From assembly GCA_031273965.1 (NCBI GenBank), contig JAISQX010000058.1, positions 1-32,266 on the forward strand: a DNA stretch of 32,266 nt, given 5' to 3'. The notes under the pieces were generated by a model. It searched no databases. It was not told where the DNA came from and saw nothing but the letters and a program-made list of their open reading frames with translations. The stretch comes from Clostridiales bacterium. Lineage in GTDB: Bacteria > Bacillota > Clostridia > Christensenellales > JAISNN01. This document shows positions 6,914 to 15,479 of the stretch, in pieces; positions within the stretch are counted from its first letter, which is position 1; each line of letters begins with the position of its first letter. The position numbers were made by a program, and so were the translations under genes.

Positions 6914-7456
6914 ATGAGAGTTATTCTTGCGTCCTCTTCGCCCAGAAGAGCGGCGTTGCTAAAAGAATTAATAGATGACTTTGAGATAATTCATCCTCTT
7001 TGCGAGGAGAATACGAAGGAGATTTTGCCCGATAAAGCCGCCATGGAATTGGCGGTAAAAAAGGCGGAGGAAGTATTTAAAAATATAGACGGGGATAGAA
7101 ATGCGGTAATAATAGCCTGCGACACTATAGTATGCTTTAACGGCGAAATTTTGAAAAAGCCGAAAAATTACGACGAGGCGTACGCGACATTAAAAAAACT
7201 GAACGCAAAGGAACATTGCGTTTATTCGGGAGTGTGCGTCATCGTCGGAGGGGAAAAAAGAGTTTTTTGCGATTGCTCCAAGGTGCTTTTTAAGCGCAAC
7301 AGTGAAGAGGAGATAAGGGGTTACATAGTTCGATACAAGCCGTTTGATAAGGCGGGAGCGTACGGGATACAAGACGACGCGCTCGTGGAACGCTGCGAAG
7401 GAAGCGTAAACAACGTTATCGGATTGCCTACGGAAAAACTTAAGTTATTTATATAA
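6914..7456 (+). CDS. maf: Maf family nucleoside triphosphate pyrophosphatase
   Basis: Maf proteins hydrolyse non-canonical or excess nucleotides (dTTP/UTP type) to monophosphates and in Firmicutes are linked to septum control. The 180-residue protein shows the family hallmarks in order: the N-terminal SSSPRR (residues 7-12), which binds phosphates, ACDTIV around residue 68 with the catalytic aspartate, KPKNYDEA and the late DKAGAYGIQD. It starts 2 nt after the stop of the Gly-rich gene and lacks a clear ribosome binding site of its own, suggesting translational coupling. The next gene is an MreB-like protein 13 nt away, echoing the maf-(radC)-mreB order of Bacillus. The exact substrate within the dTTP/UTP/m7GTP group cannot be told from the sequence. 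Confidence 0.93.
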   Translation: MRVILASSSPRRAALLKELIDDFEIIHPLCEENTKEILPDKAAMELAVKKAEEVFKNIDGDRNAVIIACDTIVCFNGEILKKPKNYDEAYATLKKLNAKEHCVYSGVCVIVGGEKRVFCDCSKVLFKRNSEEEIRGYIVRYKPFDKAGAYGIQDDALVERCEGSVNNVIGLPTEKLKLFI

Positions 7457-7469
7457 AGCGAGGTATAGC

Positions 7470-8456
7470 ATGTCGATTGATTTGGTTATGGATTTGGGGT
7501 CGGAAAATGTCAAGATATATAAGTGCGGCGAAGGATTGGTGTTTAACGAGCCCGCGATAGCGCTGGTTGACAGGACGGCGGATAAGCTTTTGCTTGGAGA
7601 AACGGGATATAAAGCCAAAAAGATTGCCGCCGAGACGCTTGAGCGGTACACGCCCGTGCATCCAATAAAAAATGCCGTCATAACCGATCAGGAAGTGGCG
7701 GAGCTTATGTTATGCGATTTTTTGGAAAAAATCAACGTCAGACCCACAATGAAAGAAAGGCTGCGTATAATAGCTTTGACGGCGTGCGGACTTACTTTTA
7801 GCGACAGAAAGGTTTTTGCCGGAATTTTAAAAAATATCGGAGCGTCGCGCGTTTATATAGTCGACGGATTGTTTGCTCTGTATTCGTATTCGGAGGTGAG
7901 CCGCGGATTTTTTGTCGACGTGGGCGGCGCCGTTGCGAACGTTGCCTATATAACCGAAGGCGGTATAGTTTCCGGATGCCATGCCAATATAGCCGGCAAC
8001 GCCATGAATGAGGAGATCTGCAATATGGTTCATTCAAAGTATGCTTTGAGCATTGGCGGTCGCGCCGCCGAAAGATTAAAGCTGTCGTCCGGCGGATTGG
8101 AGCCGAACATAAAACAAAAATTTCCCGTGAGCGGAAAGGATATCGTTACGGGCGAGTTGAGAAGCGCCGAAATAGCCGGTTCGGATATAAGAAGCTGCAT
8201 AGTCGTAACCCTTGATAAACTTGTGTTGCTTATAAATTCCATGCTTTTTTCACTCCCCGAAAAAGACTATAATTTTATCTGTAAAAACGGTATATTTTTA
8301 TCGGGGGGAACGGCGAGACTTTTGGCTCTTCCGGAGTATCTTGCCGAACGCTTAAAACTCAAGATTTGCGTTGTCAAGGACTGCGAAGAAGCGGCGGTAA
8401 CCGGAGCCGCGCGCTTCTATGAAGAAAAGGGATTATTAAGTGATTTTACGGTATAG
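7470..8456 (+). CDS. Divergent MreB/actin-like protein
   Basis: A 328-residue actin-fold protein. It aligns with MreB along its length: phosphate-1 loop MDLGSENVKIY (residues 7-17), YTPVHPIKNAVITDQE where MreB has RPMKDGVIADYE, phosphate-2 loop DVGGAVANV (from Asp150) and the adenosine motif GIFLSGGTARLLALP (from Gly274). Classical MreB polymerises under the membrane and directs cell-wall synthesis. Here key residues differ: the conserved EEPxAAAIG catalytic segment reads VDGLFALYSYS (around 131-141), and DIGGGTTE reads DVGGAVAN. Nucleotide hydrolysis may therefore be lost. GAGG precedes the ATG by 5 nt. It ends the maf operon; no mreC or mreD follows. It is likely a paralogue with a structural or regulatory role rather than the main MreB. 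Confidence 0.8.
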   Translation: MSIDLVMDLGSENVKIYKCGEGLVFNEPAIALVDRTADKLLLGETGYKAKKIAAETLERYTPVHPIKNAVITDQEVAELMLCDFLEKINVRPTMKERLRIIALTACGLTFSDRKVFAGILKNIGASRVYIVDGLFALYSYSEVSRGFFVDVGGAVANVAYITEGGIVSGCHANIAGNAMNEEICNMVHSKYALSIGGRAAERLKLSSGGLEPNIKQKFPVSGKDIVTGELRSAEIAGSDIRSCIVVTLDKLVLLINSMLFSLPEKDYNFICKNGIFLSGGTARLLALPEYLAERLKLKICVVKDCEEAAVTGAARFYEEKGLLSDFTV

Positions 8457-8566
8457 CGAAGAGAGAGGATAGGGGGGATTCTATCAAAAATTTTCCGACT
8501 TAACGATAAATACATGAAATAAGAATAAAATTAAAATAAAAAATCTAAAAAAAAAGAGGTATAATT

Positions 8567-9874
8567 ATGAACGGTAAGAAAATAAGAGGCTTGATGCTAT
8601 TTTGTCTTGTTATCGCGTTAGTTTTTAGCCTTTCATCGTGTTTTACGAAGAGCGGTAAGTCGGCTTACGAGATAGCGGTCGACAACGGTTTTGTCGGCAG
8701 TGAGACAGACTGGCTGGCAAGCTTGAAGGGGTTGTCGGGAAGCGACGGTACGGATGCGGAAAGTCCTAGCATAGAGGATATCTACGAGGCGTATCTGAAT
8801 AACGGCGGCAATCTCGGGTTTGATGATTTTTTAAGAGAATATCTTTCGGCGAATTACACGCCGGTAGATAAGGCGACGAACGAGGCGTTGCGTTCCGTCG
8901 TCGCCGTTACGGCGGGATTTTCGAGCGGAACGTTACTCGGCGCGGGCGTTATATTCAAATTGGATCAAGAAACCGGAACGGCTTATATAATCACAAATTA
9001 TCACGTCATATACGATAGCGCAATAAGCGCGAACATTAGCGTATATTTGTACGGACATGAGGGGCGCGCGGGATATGCCGTTCCGGCGTCGTATATCGGC
9101 GGTTCGGCGGATAACGATATCGCCGTTCTCATTGCCTCAGGAAGCAATACTATAAAGAATAGCCAGACGGCGGCGGCGGCAACGGTCGCCGATTCCGACG
9201 ACGTATATCCGGGCGGTACGGTGATCGCCGTCGGTAATGCGCAAGGTCGCGGTATATCGGTTACAAAGGGAGTCGTAAGTCTTGATTCCGAGGAGATATA
9301 CATGAATAAAATAACAGGATCGGGAATGGTCGCGATGAGAGTCATGAGAGTTGACGCCGCCATAAACGGCGGAAATTCCGGCGGCGGTCTCTTTAACGAA
9401 GACGGGGAGATAATCGGCATAGTCAATGCGAAAACTGCAAACGAAGAAATCGAAAATATGGCTTACGCCATACCCTCAAATATCGCTTTCGGTATTGCGG
9501 AAAATATTATCTACAACAACGGCTCGGCAAAAAAGGCTAATTTAGGCATTACGACAAGCGTAGTAGACATATCGCAGATTGAGGACCCCGTGACCGGAAG
9601 AGTAAAAATCGTTCATACCGTAAACGTTATCGCCGCTATGTCGGCGCCCGCGCAAGGAAAGCTTTCGTTCAACGACACTATTCTCTCTTTGACGCTCAAA
9701 AGCTCGACGGGAGTCGTAAAAGCGCAAAAGGATATTACGCGCAATTTTATGATTACGGATTTTATTTTTAATGCCAGACCAAACGATATTTTGGTTATCA
9801 GAGTAAAACGCGGCATGACGCAAGTAGACGTGCAAATGACGTTATTTTCACAATATTTTTCTACGGTGGCGTAA
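8567..9874 (+). CDS. Lipoprotein trypsin-like serine protease (HtrA/S1C type)
   Basis: A 435-residue exported protease. The signal peptide ends in the lipobox LSSC, with Cys25 the predicted lipid anchor. Residues 33-56 carry the YEIAVDNGFVGSETDWLASL motif, a short element known from clostridial collagen-like and surface proteins, and a second acidic stretch (IEDIYEAYLNNGG...) follows. The catalytic domain has all three residues of the triad: His146 in TNYHV, Asp184 in NDIAVL and Ser271 in GGNSGGG. The C-terminal ~110 residues (LGITTSVVDI... SFNDTILSLTLKSS... DILVIRVKRG) have the pattern of a PDZ domain. It should act outside the membrane in protein quality control or processing. AGAGGT lies before the ATG. 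It has no operon partner; the next gene converges on it. Confidence 0.9.
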   Translation: MNGKKIRGLMLFCLVIALVFSLSSCFTKSGKSAYEIAVDNGFVGSETDWLASLKGLSGSDGTDAESPSIEDIYEAYLNNGGNLGFDDFLREYLSANYTPVDKATNEALRSVVAVTAGFSSGTLLGAGVIFKLDQETGTAYIITNYHVIYDSAISANISVYLYGHEGRAGYAVPASYIGGSADNDIAVLIASGSNTIKNSQTAAAATVADSDDVYPGGTVIAVGNAQGRGISVTKGVVSLDSEEIYMNKITGSGMVAMRVMRVDAAINGGNSGGGLFNEDGEIIGIVNAKTANEEIENMAYAIPSNIAFGIAENIIYNNGSAKKANLGITTSVVDISQIEDPVTGRVKIVHTVNVIAAMSAPAQGKLSFNDTILSLTLKSSTGVVKAQKDITRNFMITDFIFNARPNDILVIRVKRGMTQVDVQMTLFSQYFSTVA

Positions 9875-9941
9875 AAGTAACGGTATATAAATATCGGTAT
9901 GTCTTGGCGAATAAATAAACCGAATAAAAAGACGATAGATT

Positions 9942-9997
9942 AAAAAGGGCAAAAACCGCGGTTTTTGCCCTTTTTACTTATATGTTTTTATATAAGT
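9942..9997 (+). terminator. Bidirectional terminator between convergent genes
   Basis: Positions 9942-9975 form a perfect 34-bp palindrome (AAAAAGGGCAAAAACC-GC-GGTTTTTG...), giving a strong hairpin with T tracts on both strands. A second inverted repeat, ACTTATAT (9976-9983) with ATATAAGT (9990-9997), follows directly. Together they separate the protease gene from the converging sugar transporter. Confidence 0.92.
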
Positions 9998-10170
9998 ACT
10001 ATGGCTATCCTCACAAAAACGGAAGGAACGCAAAGCGCGATTTTTAAGGCTTAATATAGGGAAATGAAATTATAGACGCGCGTATAAAGCGTCGAAAGGC
10101 TTTGAAAGGAGGACGGGGGAAAATTTATCAAAATTTTTCCGCAGTCTTATAGACATCCTCAATCGTCATG

Positions 10171-11562
10171 TTAAACGGCTCTTCTCCTTTGTAATTCCTC
10201 GGCTATTTCAAGCTTTTTCTTTGGTGTAAGGTCGTACTTTATAAGCGGAATTATTGAAAGCAACGAGAATATACCGGGGACGGCGGTGTAAGTAAAGTAC
10301 ACTATTTTTGCGGTTGTATCGGATTGACCTCCGACCTTTGATACATCGTAACCGGAGACCGAGAGAAGAATAAGCCCGAGAGCCGTGCCCATAGCGAGAG
10401 TTACTTTTACGGTAAGGCTCAGAACGGCGTACACGGTGCCTTCCGCGCGCTTTCCCGTTTTGTATTCATAGTAGTCTATACTGTCGGCGGTCATTATTAC
10501 CGGTAAAAGATTGACCACCGAGAATTGAAAGCCCATTAGGAAGAGAAAAATAAACATGGTCGTCATGCTGTTTGTGCCGACAAAGAATGTGACGAGGGAC
10601 ATGACGAAGCCATATAGCGAAACGCCGATACAGACGTTTTTTTCGCCGAATTTTTTTATGAGAAGCGGTACGAACGCCATTCCGAGGACGGCGCCTATTC
10701 CGCCTGTAATTCCTATTATGAGTACATAATTTTGACTTCCCATTACGGAATTGGCGGTCTGAACGGCTATGCTCGTCTGTATCTGCCGCCCGAAGCCTAA
10801 AAAACAGGAGATAATGACTAATAAAAAAGGCTTGTTTCCTTTGAGTACGGAGAGCATATCCTTAAAAGACATCCTTTCCGCTCTGTAAGGAACGCGTTCG
10901 CGGTTTACTATGTATATGAGCGCGAAGAGACCGCATCCGATTAAGGCGATGACTATGGCGCTTATGGTAAATTCGTCAACGCTTATAGGCGTATCCGCGG
11001 CGCCTTTCTCGGTAATGACCGCCGAGCCGCCGGGTACTATCAGACAGACTATAGGAAGAACGGCGGCGGCGGCGGAAAGACCTATGGCTTTGAAGGTATT
11101 AGCCACTGAAACCAAATTTGTGCGTTCGGTTGGGTTGGGCGTGGCGACGGACGCGATTGCTTGAGACGGAACGTCTCCCAAAGTCGACGCCATGCTAAAA
11201 AATAAAAAGGTAACGAAAATATAGGCGTAGAGAGCCGCGCCGCGGAAAGGAACCTTTATAAATATCAGGATAGTCATCGCCATAAGAGGAAGAAGAGAAA
11301 ATAGGATAAAGGGCTTTAGCTTGCCTTTTTTTCCATTTGTACGGTCAATCAAATTGCCGACGATAGGGTCGAACGCCGCCGAAATTACGCGGACAACAAG
11401 CAGTAATATTCCTATAACGGCAAAATCCGCCGCCATGCCCGTGACATAAAATTCGGCTTGATAGGAGTTTAAATAACCGATTATGAGCTGAAAGCCGAAT
11501 AGCCCGAGGGAATAGGATACGATTTCTTTTGTTGATAAATGCTTTTTTGCCGAAGTTTCCAT
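10171..11562 (-). CDS. GPH-family sugar:cation symporter
   Basis: A 463-residue polytopic membrane protein with about 12 hydrophobic segments. It belongs to the glycoside-pentoside-hexuronide (GPH, MelB-like) branch of the MFS fold, shown by DPIVGNLIDRTNGKKGKLKPFIL around residue 65 (MelB: DPxxGxxxDRTxxxxGKxRPx) and GDVPSQAIASVATPNPTERTNL around residue 130. It would import a glycoside or uronide with sodium or protons. AAGGAGA lies 7 nt before the ATG. It is divergent from the GH38-like gene at 11880, suggesting that transporter and enzyme serve the same sugar; that link is inference. The 3' end points to the shared terminator near 9950-10000, leaving ~170 nt of 3' UTR. Confidence 0.88.
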   Translation of the reverse strand: METSAKKHLSTKEIVSYSLGLFGFQLIIGYLNSYQAEFYVTGMAADFAVIGILLLVVRVISAAFDPIVGNLIDRTNGKKGKLKPFILFSLLPLMAMTILIFIKVPFRGAALYAYIFVTFLFFSMASTLGDVPSQAIASVATPNPTERTNLVSVANTFKAIGLSAAAAVLPIVCLIVPGGSAVITEKGAADTPISVDEFTISAIVIALIGCGLFALIYIVNRERVPYRAERMSFKDMLSVLKGNKPFLLVIISCFLGFGRQIQTSIAVQTANSVMGSQNYVLIIGITGGIGAVLGMAFVPLLIKKFGEKNVCIGVSLYGFVMSLVTFFVGTNSMTTMFIFLFLMGFQFSVVNLLPVIMTADSIDYYEYKTGKRAEGTVYAVLSLTVKVTLAMGTALGLILLSVSGYDVSKVGGQSDTTAKIVYFTYTAVPGIFSLLSIIPLIKYDLTPKKKLEIAEELQRRRAV

Positions 11563-11627
11563 GAAATTCTCCTTATTTTGTCGACGGGTTTGCGTACGTC
11601 GGTCTTTGCCTTGGCACGTCTTTTATG

Positions 11628-11656
11628 TTTATATCAATATACCATATCAAAGGCAA
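11628..11656 (-). promoter_or_regulatory. Promoter of the sugar symporter gene (minus strand)
   Basis: Read on the minus strand, TTGCCT (11656-11651), 17 bp, TATAAA (11633-11628). Transcription would start near 11621, about 60 nt before the start codon at 11562. A second inverted-repeat-like stretch GGCTTGCGC...GCGCATAAGCC around 11699-11723 lies between this and the opposite promoter and could be an operator. Confidence 0.55.
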
Positions 11657-11755
11657 AAAATCAATGGAGAATGAGAAAAAACCCAACAATTATTTCATGG
11701 CTTGCGCATGAAAGCGCATAAGCCCTGTAAAAGATTTGGGGATAAGGAGAAAGAA

Positions 11756-11785
11756 TTGGACAAATAAGAGGTTTTACGCTATAAT
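11756..11785 (+). promoter_or_regulatory. Promoter of the GH38-like gene
   Basis: TTGGAC (11756-11761), 18 bp, then a perfect TATAAT (11780-11785). This gives a leader of ~88 nt to the ATG at 11880. With the opposite promoter at 11628-11656 it makes the 317-nt intergenic space a divergent control region; no other gene is visible there. Confidence 0.6.
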
Positions 11786-11879
11786 ATTTAAAATTATATA
11801 ATTTTTACGAGGTTTAGTTCGCTTCGTATTTAGCGGCTTACCGGGCGATATCGGTAAAATTTGTTTGGAGGCGGTGAAA

Positions 11880-13982
11880 ATGTCTAAGGTTATCGTAGTT
11901 TCTAAAACCCATATGGATTTGGGATATACCGATTATGCGTCCGTAATTCGACGGAAATATATAGATGAATTTATTCCCGCCGCGGTCAAGATTGCCGCCG
12001 CGCTGAATAAAAACGGCGACAAAAAATTTGTTTGGACAACGGGCGCATGGATACTCAAGGAAGCTCTAAACGACAGCGAGGAGAGCGGTCGGATTGCGCT
12101 TGTCGAAGCCGTTAAGCGCGGAGACATCGCGCCGCACGCAATGCCTTTTACCACGCACACCGAATTACTCGACTTTGATACCTTAGATTACGGTTTGTCA
12201 ATCGTGGAAGAAATTGATAGAATTTCCGGCAGAAAGACGATCGCCGCCAAATTGACGGACGTCCCCGGTCATACGGTCGGAATTGTGCCGATACTCGCAA
12301 AGCACGGCGTAAAACTATTGCATATCGGCGTGAACGGCGCGTCCGCGTTGCCAAACGTACCGCCTTGTTTTCTGTGGAAACGCGGAAAATCTGAGGTTGT
12401 CGTAATCTATTCCGGCGATTACGGTGGCGGATTTTCTTGTGACCTTACCGACGACGTTCTGTTTTTTGACCATACCTATGACAATCAAGGTTCGAACGGC
12501 GAAAAGGCGGTATTAGACCGCTTAAAAAACCTAAAAAAACGCTATCCAAACCATGAAGTAGTCGCGGGGCGGTTAGACGATTACGCGGAAATTATTTGGG
12601 AAAAACGAGAGCGATTGCCCATTATAACCGATGAAATTGGGGATACGTGGATTCACGGCGCGGCGGCGGATCCTTATAAGGCGGGCGCGATACGCGAATT
12701 GATTGCGCTAAAAAACGCATGGCTGAAAGAAGGAAGCTTGAAGAGGGAAAGCGCGGCGTACCGGACGCTTGCCGACAATCTTCTATGCTTAGCCGAACAT
12801 ACCTGCGGCATGGATATCAAATCGAATTTAGGAGATTTTACCCATTATTTAAGAAAGGATTTTGAACGCGCAAAATCCATGGATACGGTAAAACACGGAC
12901 TTCGCGAACTGTTTTTGGAGTTTCCTATCGGCTTAATCGAGGGATGGTTCCGTCTTTTTAAGGTCAGAAAGCGACAAGGCTCATATAGCGCTGTGGAAAA
13001 AAGTTGGCAAGAGCAGCGCGCATACATAGCGGAGGCGATTGCGGGCTTAAACGCGGAACAAAAAGCCGAAGCGGAGAAAGGATTAAAAACCTTGCTGCCG
13101 GTAAAATTGCCCGTTCAAGAGCGACAGACGCCGTTAAACGACATGGAATCTTTAAAAGAATATGCTTTCGGCAAGTGGGCGTTTACGGTGGATAATCGGC
13201 GAAAAACCGCGGATTCGGATACCGATTTCGGAATTTCGGTGAGTTATGAGGGACGCGCGCTTTTTAGAGGCGGGGCGCCGCTTCTATACCGCGGTTATAA
13301 CGCGACCGACTATAATGTATGGATCCAAAATTATACGCGGGATCTCAAAAAAACTTATCTATGGGCGTTGGGAGATTTTTCGCGTCCAAACCTAAAATAT
13401 GTCGAGGGTAAGTATCCTTCGGGCGATTTTTATTACGAGCCCGCCCGAATTGGCGGCGGACTTGAAGGGGGAGCGTTTGTTCTGTCCGTAGTGCTAAAAG
13501 CAAAAGAGATTGCGCATAGGGAATTAGGCGCGCCCGAAACGGCGGAAATTGTCTATACCTTTTATCCCGATCGGCTAAAAATCGAGGTTACTTGGCTAAA
13601 CAAGCCCAAAAACAGATTGACCGAAGCGATACTGTTTCGGCTTTTTCCCGCCTTTACGGACGGCGCGCTGAAGTATAGCAAGTCGGGCAGCGTGATAAAT
13701 GCCGAAGAGATAGCGGAAAACGGCGGCAGGAATCTTTCCGCCGTCGAAAATGCGACGTTGAACACGGAGGCGGGAACCTTTATCTTTGTTAACCGTCACG
13801 CTCCTCTGCTTGCGCGCGGCGACGGCAATTTTTTGCATTTTGAAAAGACGAAATTCCGGGATATTTTCAAGGACGGAATTTCATTTATATTGCACAACAA
13901 CGTTTGGGGAACGAATTTTCCGCTCTGGTACGGCGATAACGCATATTTTGAGTTTGAGATTAAACCCGTTATTTCTGATTGA
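11880..13982 (+). CDS. GH38-like / DUF5054 carbohydrate-active protein
   Basis: A 700-residue soluble protein. The N-terminal part starts VVSKTHMDLGYTDY, with His11 and Asp13 in the H-x-D pattern that binds zinc in family 38 alpha-mannosidases. A second segment TDVPGHTVG (Asp127) matches the GH38 nucleophile motif 'DPFGHS', and WIHGAAADPYK (His259) could supply the fourth zinc ligand. Overall it fits the DUF5054 family, which I recall as having this length and a GH38-related fold. The second half is beta-rich (GGAPLLYRGYNATDYNVWIQ...), like the C-terminal domain of such enzymes. No signal peptide, so it acts in the cytoplasm. ATG at 11880 follows GGAGG by 8 nt; an in-frame TTG 15 nt earlier overlaps that site. 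Divergent from a GPH symporter. Substrate unknown. Confidence 0.8.
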   Translation: MSKVIVVSKTHMDLGYTDYASVIRRKYIDEFIPAAVKIAAALNKNGDKKFVWTTGAWILKEALNDSEESGRIALVEAVKRGDIAPHAMPFTTHTELLDFDTLDYGLSIVEEIDRISGRKTIAAKLTDVPGHTVGIVPILAKHGVKLLHIGVNGASALPNVPPCFLWKRGKSEVVVIYSGDYGGGFSCDLTDDVLFFDHTYDNQGSNGEKAVLDRLKNLKKRYPNHEVVAGRLDDYAEIIWEKRERLPIITDEIGDTWIHGAAADPYKAGAIRELIALKNAWLKEGSLKRESAAYRTLADNLLCLAEHTCGMDIKSNLGDFTHYLRKDFERAKSMDTVKHGLRELFLEFPIGLIEGWFRLFKVRKRQGSYSAVEKSWQEQRAYIAEAIAGLNAEQKAEAEKGLKTLLPVKLPVQERQTPLNDMESLKEYAFGKWAFTVDNRRKTADSDTDFGISVSYEGRALFRGGAPLLYRGYNATDYNVWIQNYTRDLKKTYLWALGDFSRPNLKYVEGKYPSGDFYYEPARIGGGLEGGAFVLSVVLKAKEIAHRELGAPETAEIVYTFYPDRLKIEVTWLNKPKNRLTEAILFRLFPAFTDGALKYSKSGSVINAEEIAENGGRNLSAVENATLNTEAGTFIFVNRHAPLLARGDGNFLHFEKTKFRDIFKDGISFILHNNVWGTNFPLWYGDNAYFEFEIKPVISD

Positions 13983-14016
13983 CAATTTTAATGAGAAAAA
14001 TTAATCATTGTCTTTT
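13981..14016 (+). terminator. Probable terminator after the GH38-like gene
   Basis: GACAAT (13981-13986) pairs with ATTGTC (14007-14012), extended inward by imperfect TTTAAT/ATTAAT pairing, and is followed by TTTT. It overlaps the stop codon. The stem is A/T-rich with a mismatch, so efficiency is uncertain. Confidence 0.5.
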
Positions 14017-14062
14017 ACAATATTCGAGTTCCGATATAAAAAAAATAGACGTATCAAAATAA

Positions 14063-14091
14063 TTGATATTTTTGCTTTTCGGTAGTAAAAT
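14063..14091 (+). promoter_or_regulatory. Promoter abutting the ClC gene start
   Basis: TTGATA (14063-14068), 17 bp, TAAAAT (14086-14091). The expected transcription start is at 14098-14099 and the ATG is at 14099. No ribosome binding site is present, so the message should be leaderless, as for recF. Confidence 0.65.
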
Positions 14092-14098
14092 TATATAC

Positions 14099-15403
14099 AT
14101 GAAAAATAAACTGAAAAGTTTTTCGTTGTTTATCTCGGCTATAATCAAGTGGCTGATTATAGCCGGAGGAACGGGCGGCGCGGTCGGAGCGGTAAGCGCG
14201 GGATTTATGTGGCTTTTGGAAAAAGCGACGGAGTTTACGGGCGGTATAGACCGTTATTTTTTGATGTTGCCGGCGGCGATGTTTCTTTCGGCGTTTTTGG
14301 TAAAATACCTTGCGCCGTCGGCGGAAGGACACGGCACGGAAAAAGCCATAGAAGCGATCCATAATAACGGCGGTCGGATAAAAATCGGAGTCATTCCCGT
14401 AAAGATTGCGGCGACGGTTATAACCATAGCGGGCGGCGGTTCGGCGGGCAAAGAGGGGCCCACGACACAGATAGGAGCGGGCGCCGCAAGCTTTATCGCG
14501 CGGGTGTTACGGTTGGACGTAAGGGACACAAAAGCGCTCGTCGTCTGCGGCATGAGCGCGGCTTTTGCGGCTATATTCGCGACGCCGATAGCGGCGGCGG
14601 TGTTTACCGTCGAGGTTTTGGTGGTGGGTAGGCTTAATTTAAGAAATATATTTCCCGTGATGACGGCGGCAATCGCGGGATATTTTGTGTCAAACGCTTT
14701 GGGAGTTACGCCCGATGCGATGCCGAATCTTTCGTCTTTTGCATTTACGCCGTCAAACGCTCTTTTTAACATCGGAATCGCTTTGCTTGCGGGCTTATTT
14801 TTTGGTATAGTGTCGCTCATAACCGTTTCGGTGATAAACGGAACGCACAAGCTGTCCTCGGGGCTAAGGATATATAAGCCGCTTAAGGGACTTATCGGCG
14901 GCGGCGTTATCGTCGTATTGGCGTTGATATTCGGAACGGATTATCTCGGCATGGGAATAAATTATTTTACAAAAATAGCGGAGGGTCAAGAGGCGCGCCT
15001 TTATGATTTTTTGCTAAAAATAATCTTTACGGCGATTACGCTGTCTTTCGGCGGAAGCGGGGGAGTCCTTACGCCGCTTATGTTTATAGGGATAACGTCC
15101 GGCAGCGCCTTTGCTTCCGTGTTCAATCTGGATCCGTCGGTTTTTGCCTGTCTCGGAATGCTGGCGGTACTCGCAAGCTCGACAAACACGCCTCTCGCGT
15201 GCATAATAATGGCGTTCGAAATGTTTTTTAGTCCGTCCTTTGCCGTGATTGCCGCCGTGGCTTGTCCTGTCGCGTATTTAGTTACGGGGCATAGAAGCGT
15301 TTATCCGACTCAACTTATGAGAGAGTCCAAAATAGAGAGCATAAGACTGGAATCGATTACGGCGGAGCAGCCGAAAGAAGTATTTTTTAAACGTAAACGT
15401 TAA
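14099..15403 (+). CDS. ClC-type chloride channel or anion/proton antiporter
   Basis: A 434-residue polytopic membrane protein of the ClC family. Diagnostic segments are GGGSAGKEGPTTQIGA, with the gating glutamate at residue 119 (the GK/REGP motif), and GGSGGVLTPLMFIG near residue 318, matching the GxFxP-type loop that lines the anion site. The first selectivity motif GSGIP is replaced by AEGHGTEKAIEAIHNNG, as in a bacterial subfamily, so ion selectivity cannot be assumed to be chloride. Late segments NTPLACIIMAFEMF are also typical. No cytosolic CBS domains follow. I start at 14099 because the longer frame (ATT at 14063) begins inside the promoter. No operon partner on the upstream side; ygjP-like gene follows after 76 nt. 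Confidence 0.9.
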   Translation: MKNKLKSFSLFISAIIKWLIIAGGTGGAVGAVSAGFMWLLEKATEFTGGIDRYFLMLPAAMFLSAFLVKYLAPSAEGHGTEKAIEAIHNNGGRIKIGVIPVKIAATVITIAGGGSAGKEGPTTQIGAGAASFIARVLRLDVRDTKALVVCGMSAAFAAIFATPIAAAVFTVEVLVVGRLNLRNIFPVMTAAIAGYFVSNALGVTPDAMPNLSSFAFTPSNALFNIGIALLAGLFFGIVSLITVSVINGTHKLSSGLRIYKPLKGLIGGGVIVVLALIFGTDYLGMGINYFTKIAEGQEARLYDFLLKIIFTAITLSFGGSGGVLTPLMFIGITSGSAFASVFNLDPSVFACLGMLAVLASSTNTPLACIIMAFEMFFSPSFAVIAAVACPVAYLVTGHRSVYPTQLMRESKIESIRLESITAEQPKEVFFKRKR

Positions 15404-15479
15404 GATTTTTAATATAATGCGGTTGCTTGTGTTTTTTTTTCGTTCGCGCGCCGCTTAAAAAACAAAAAAAAGAGTAAAT

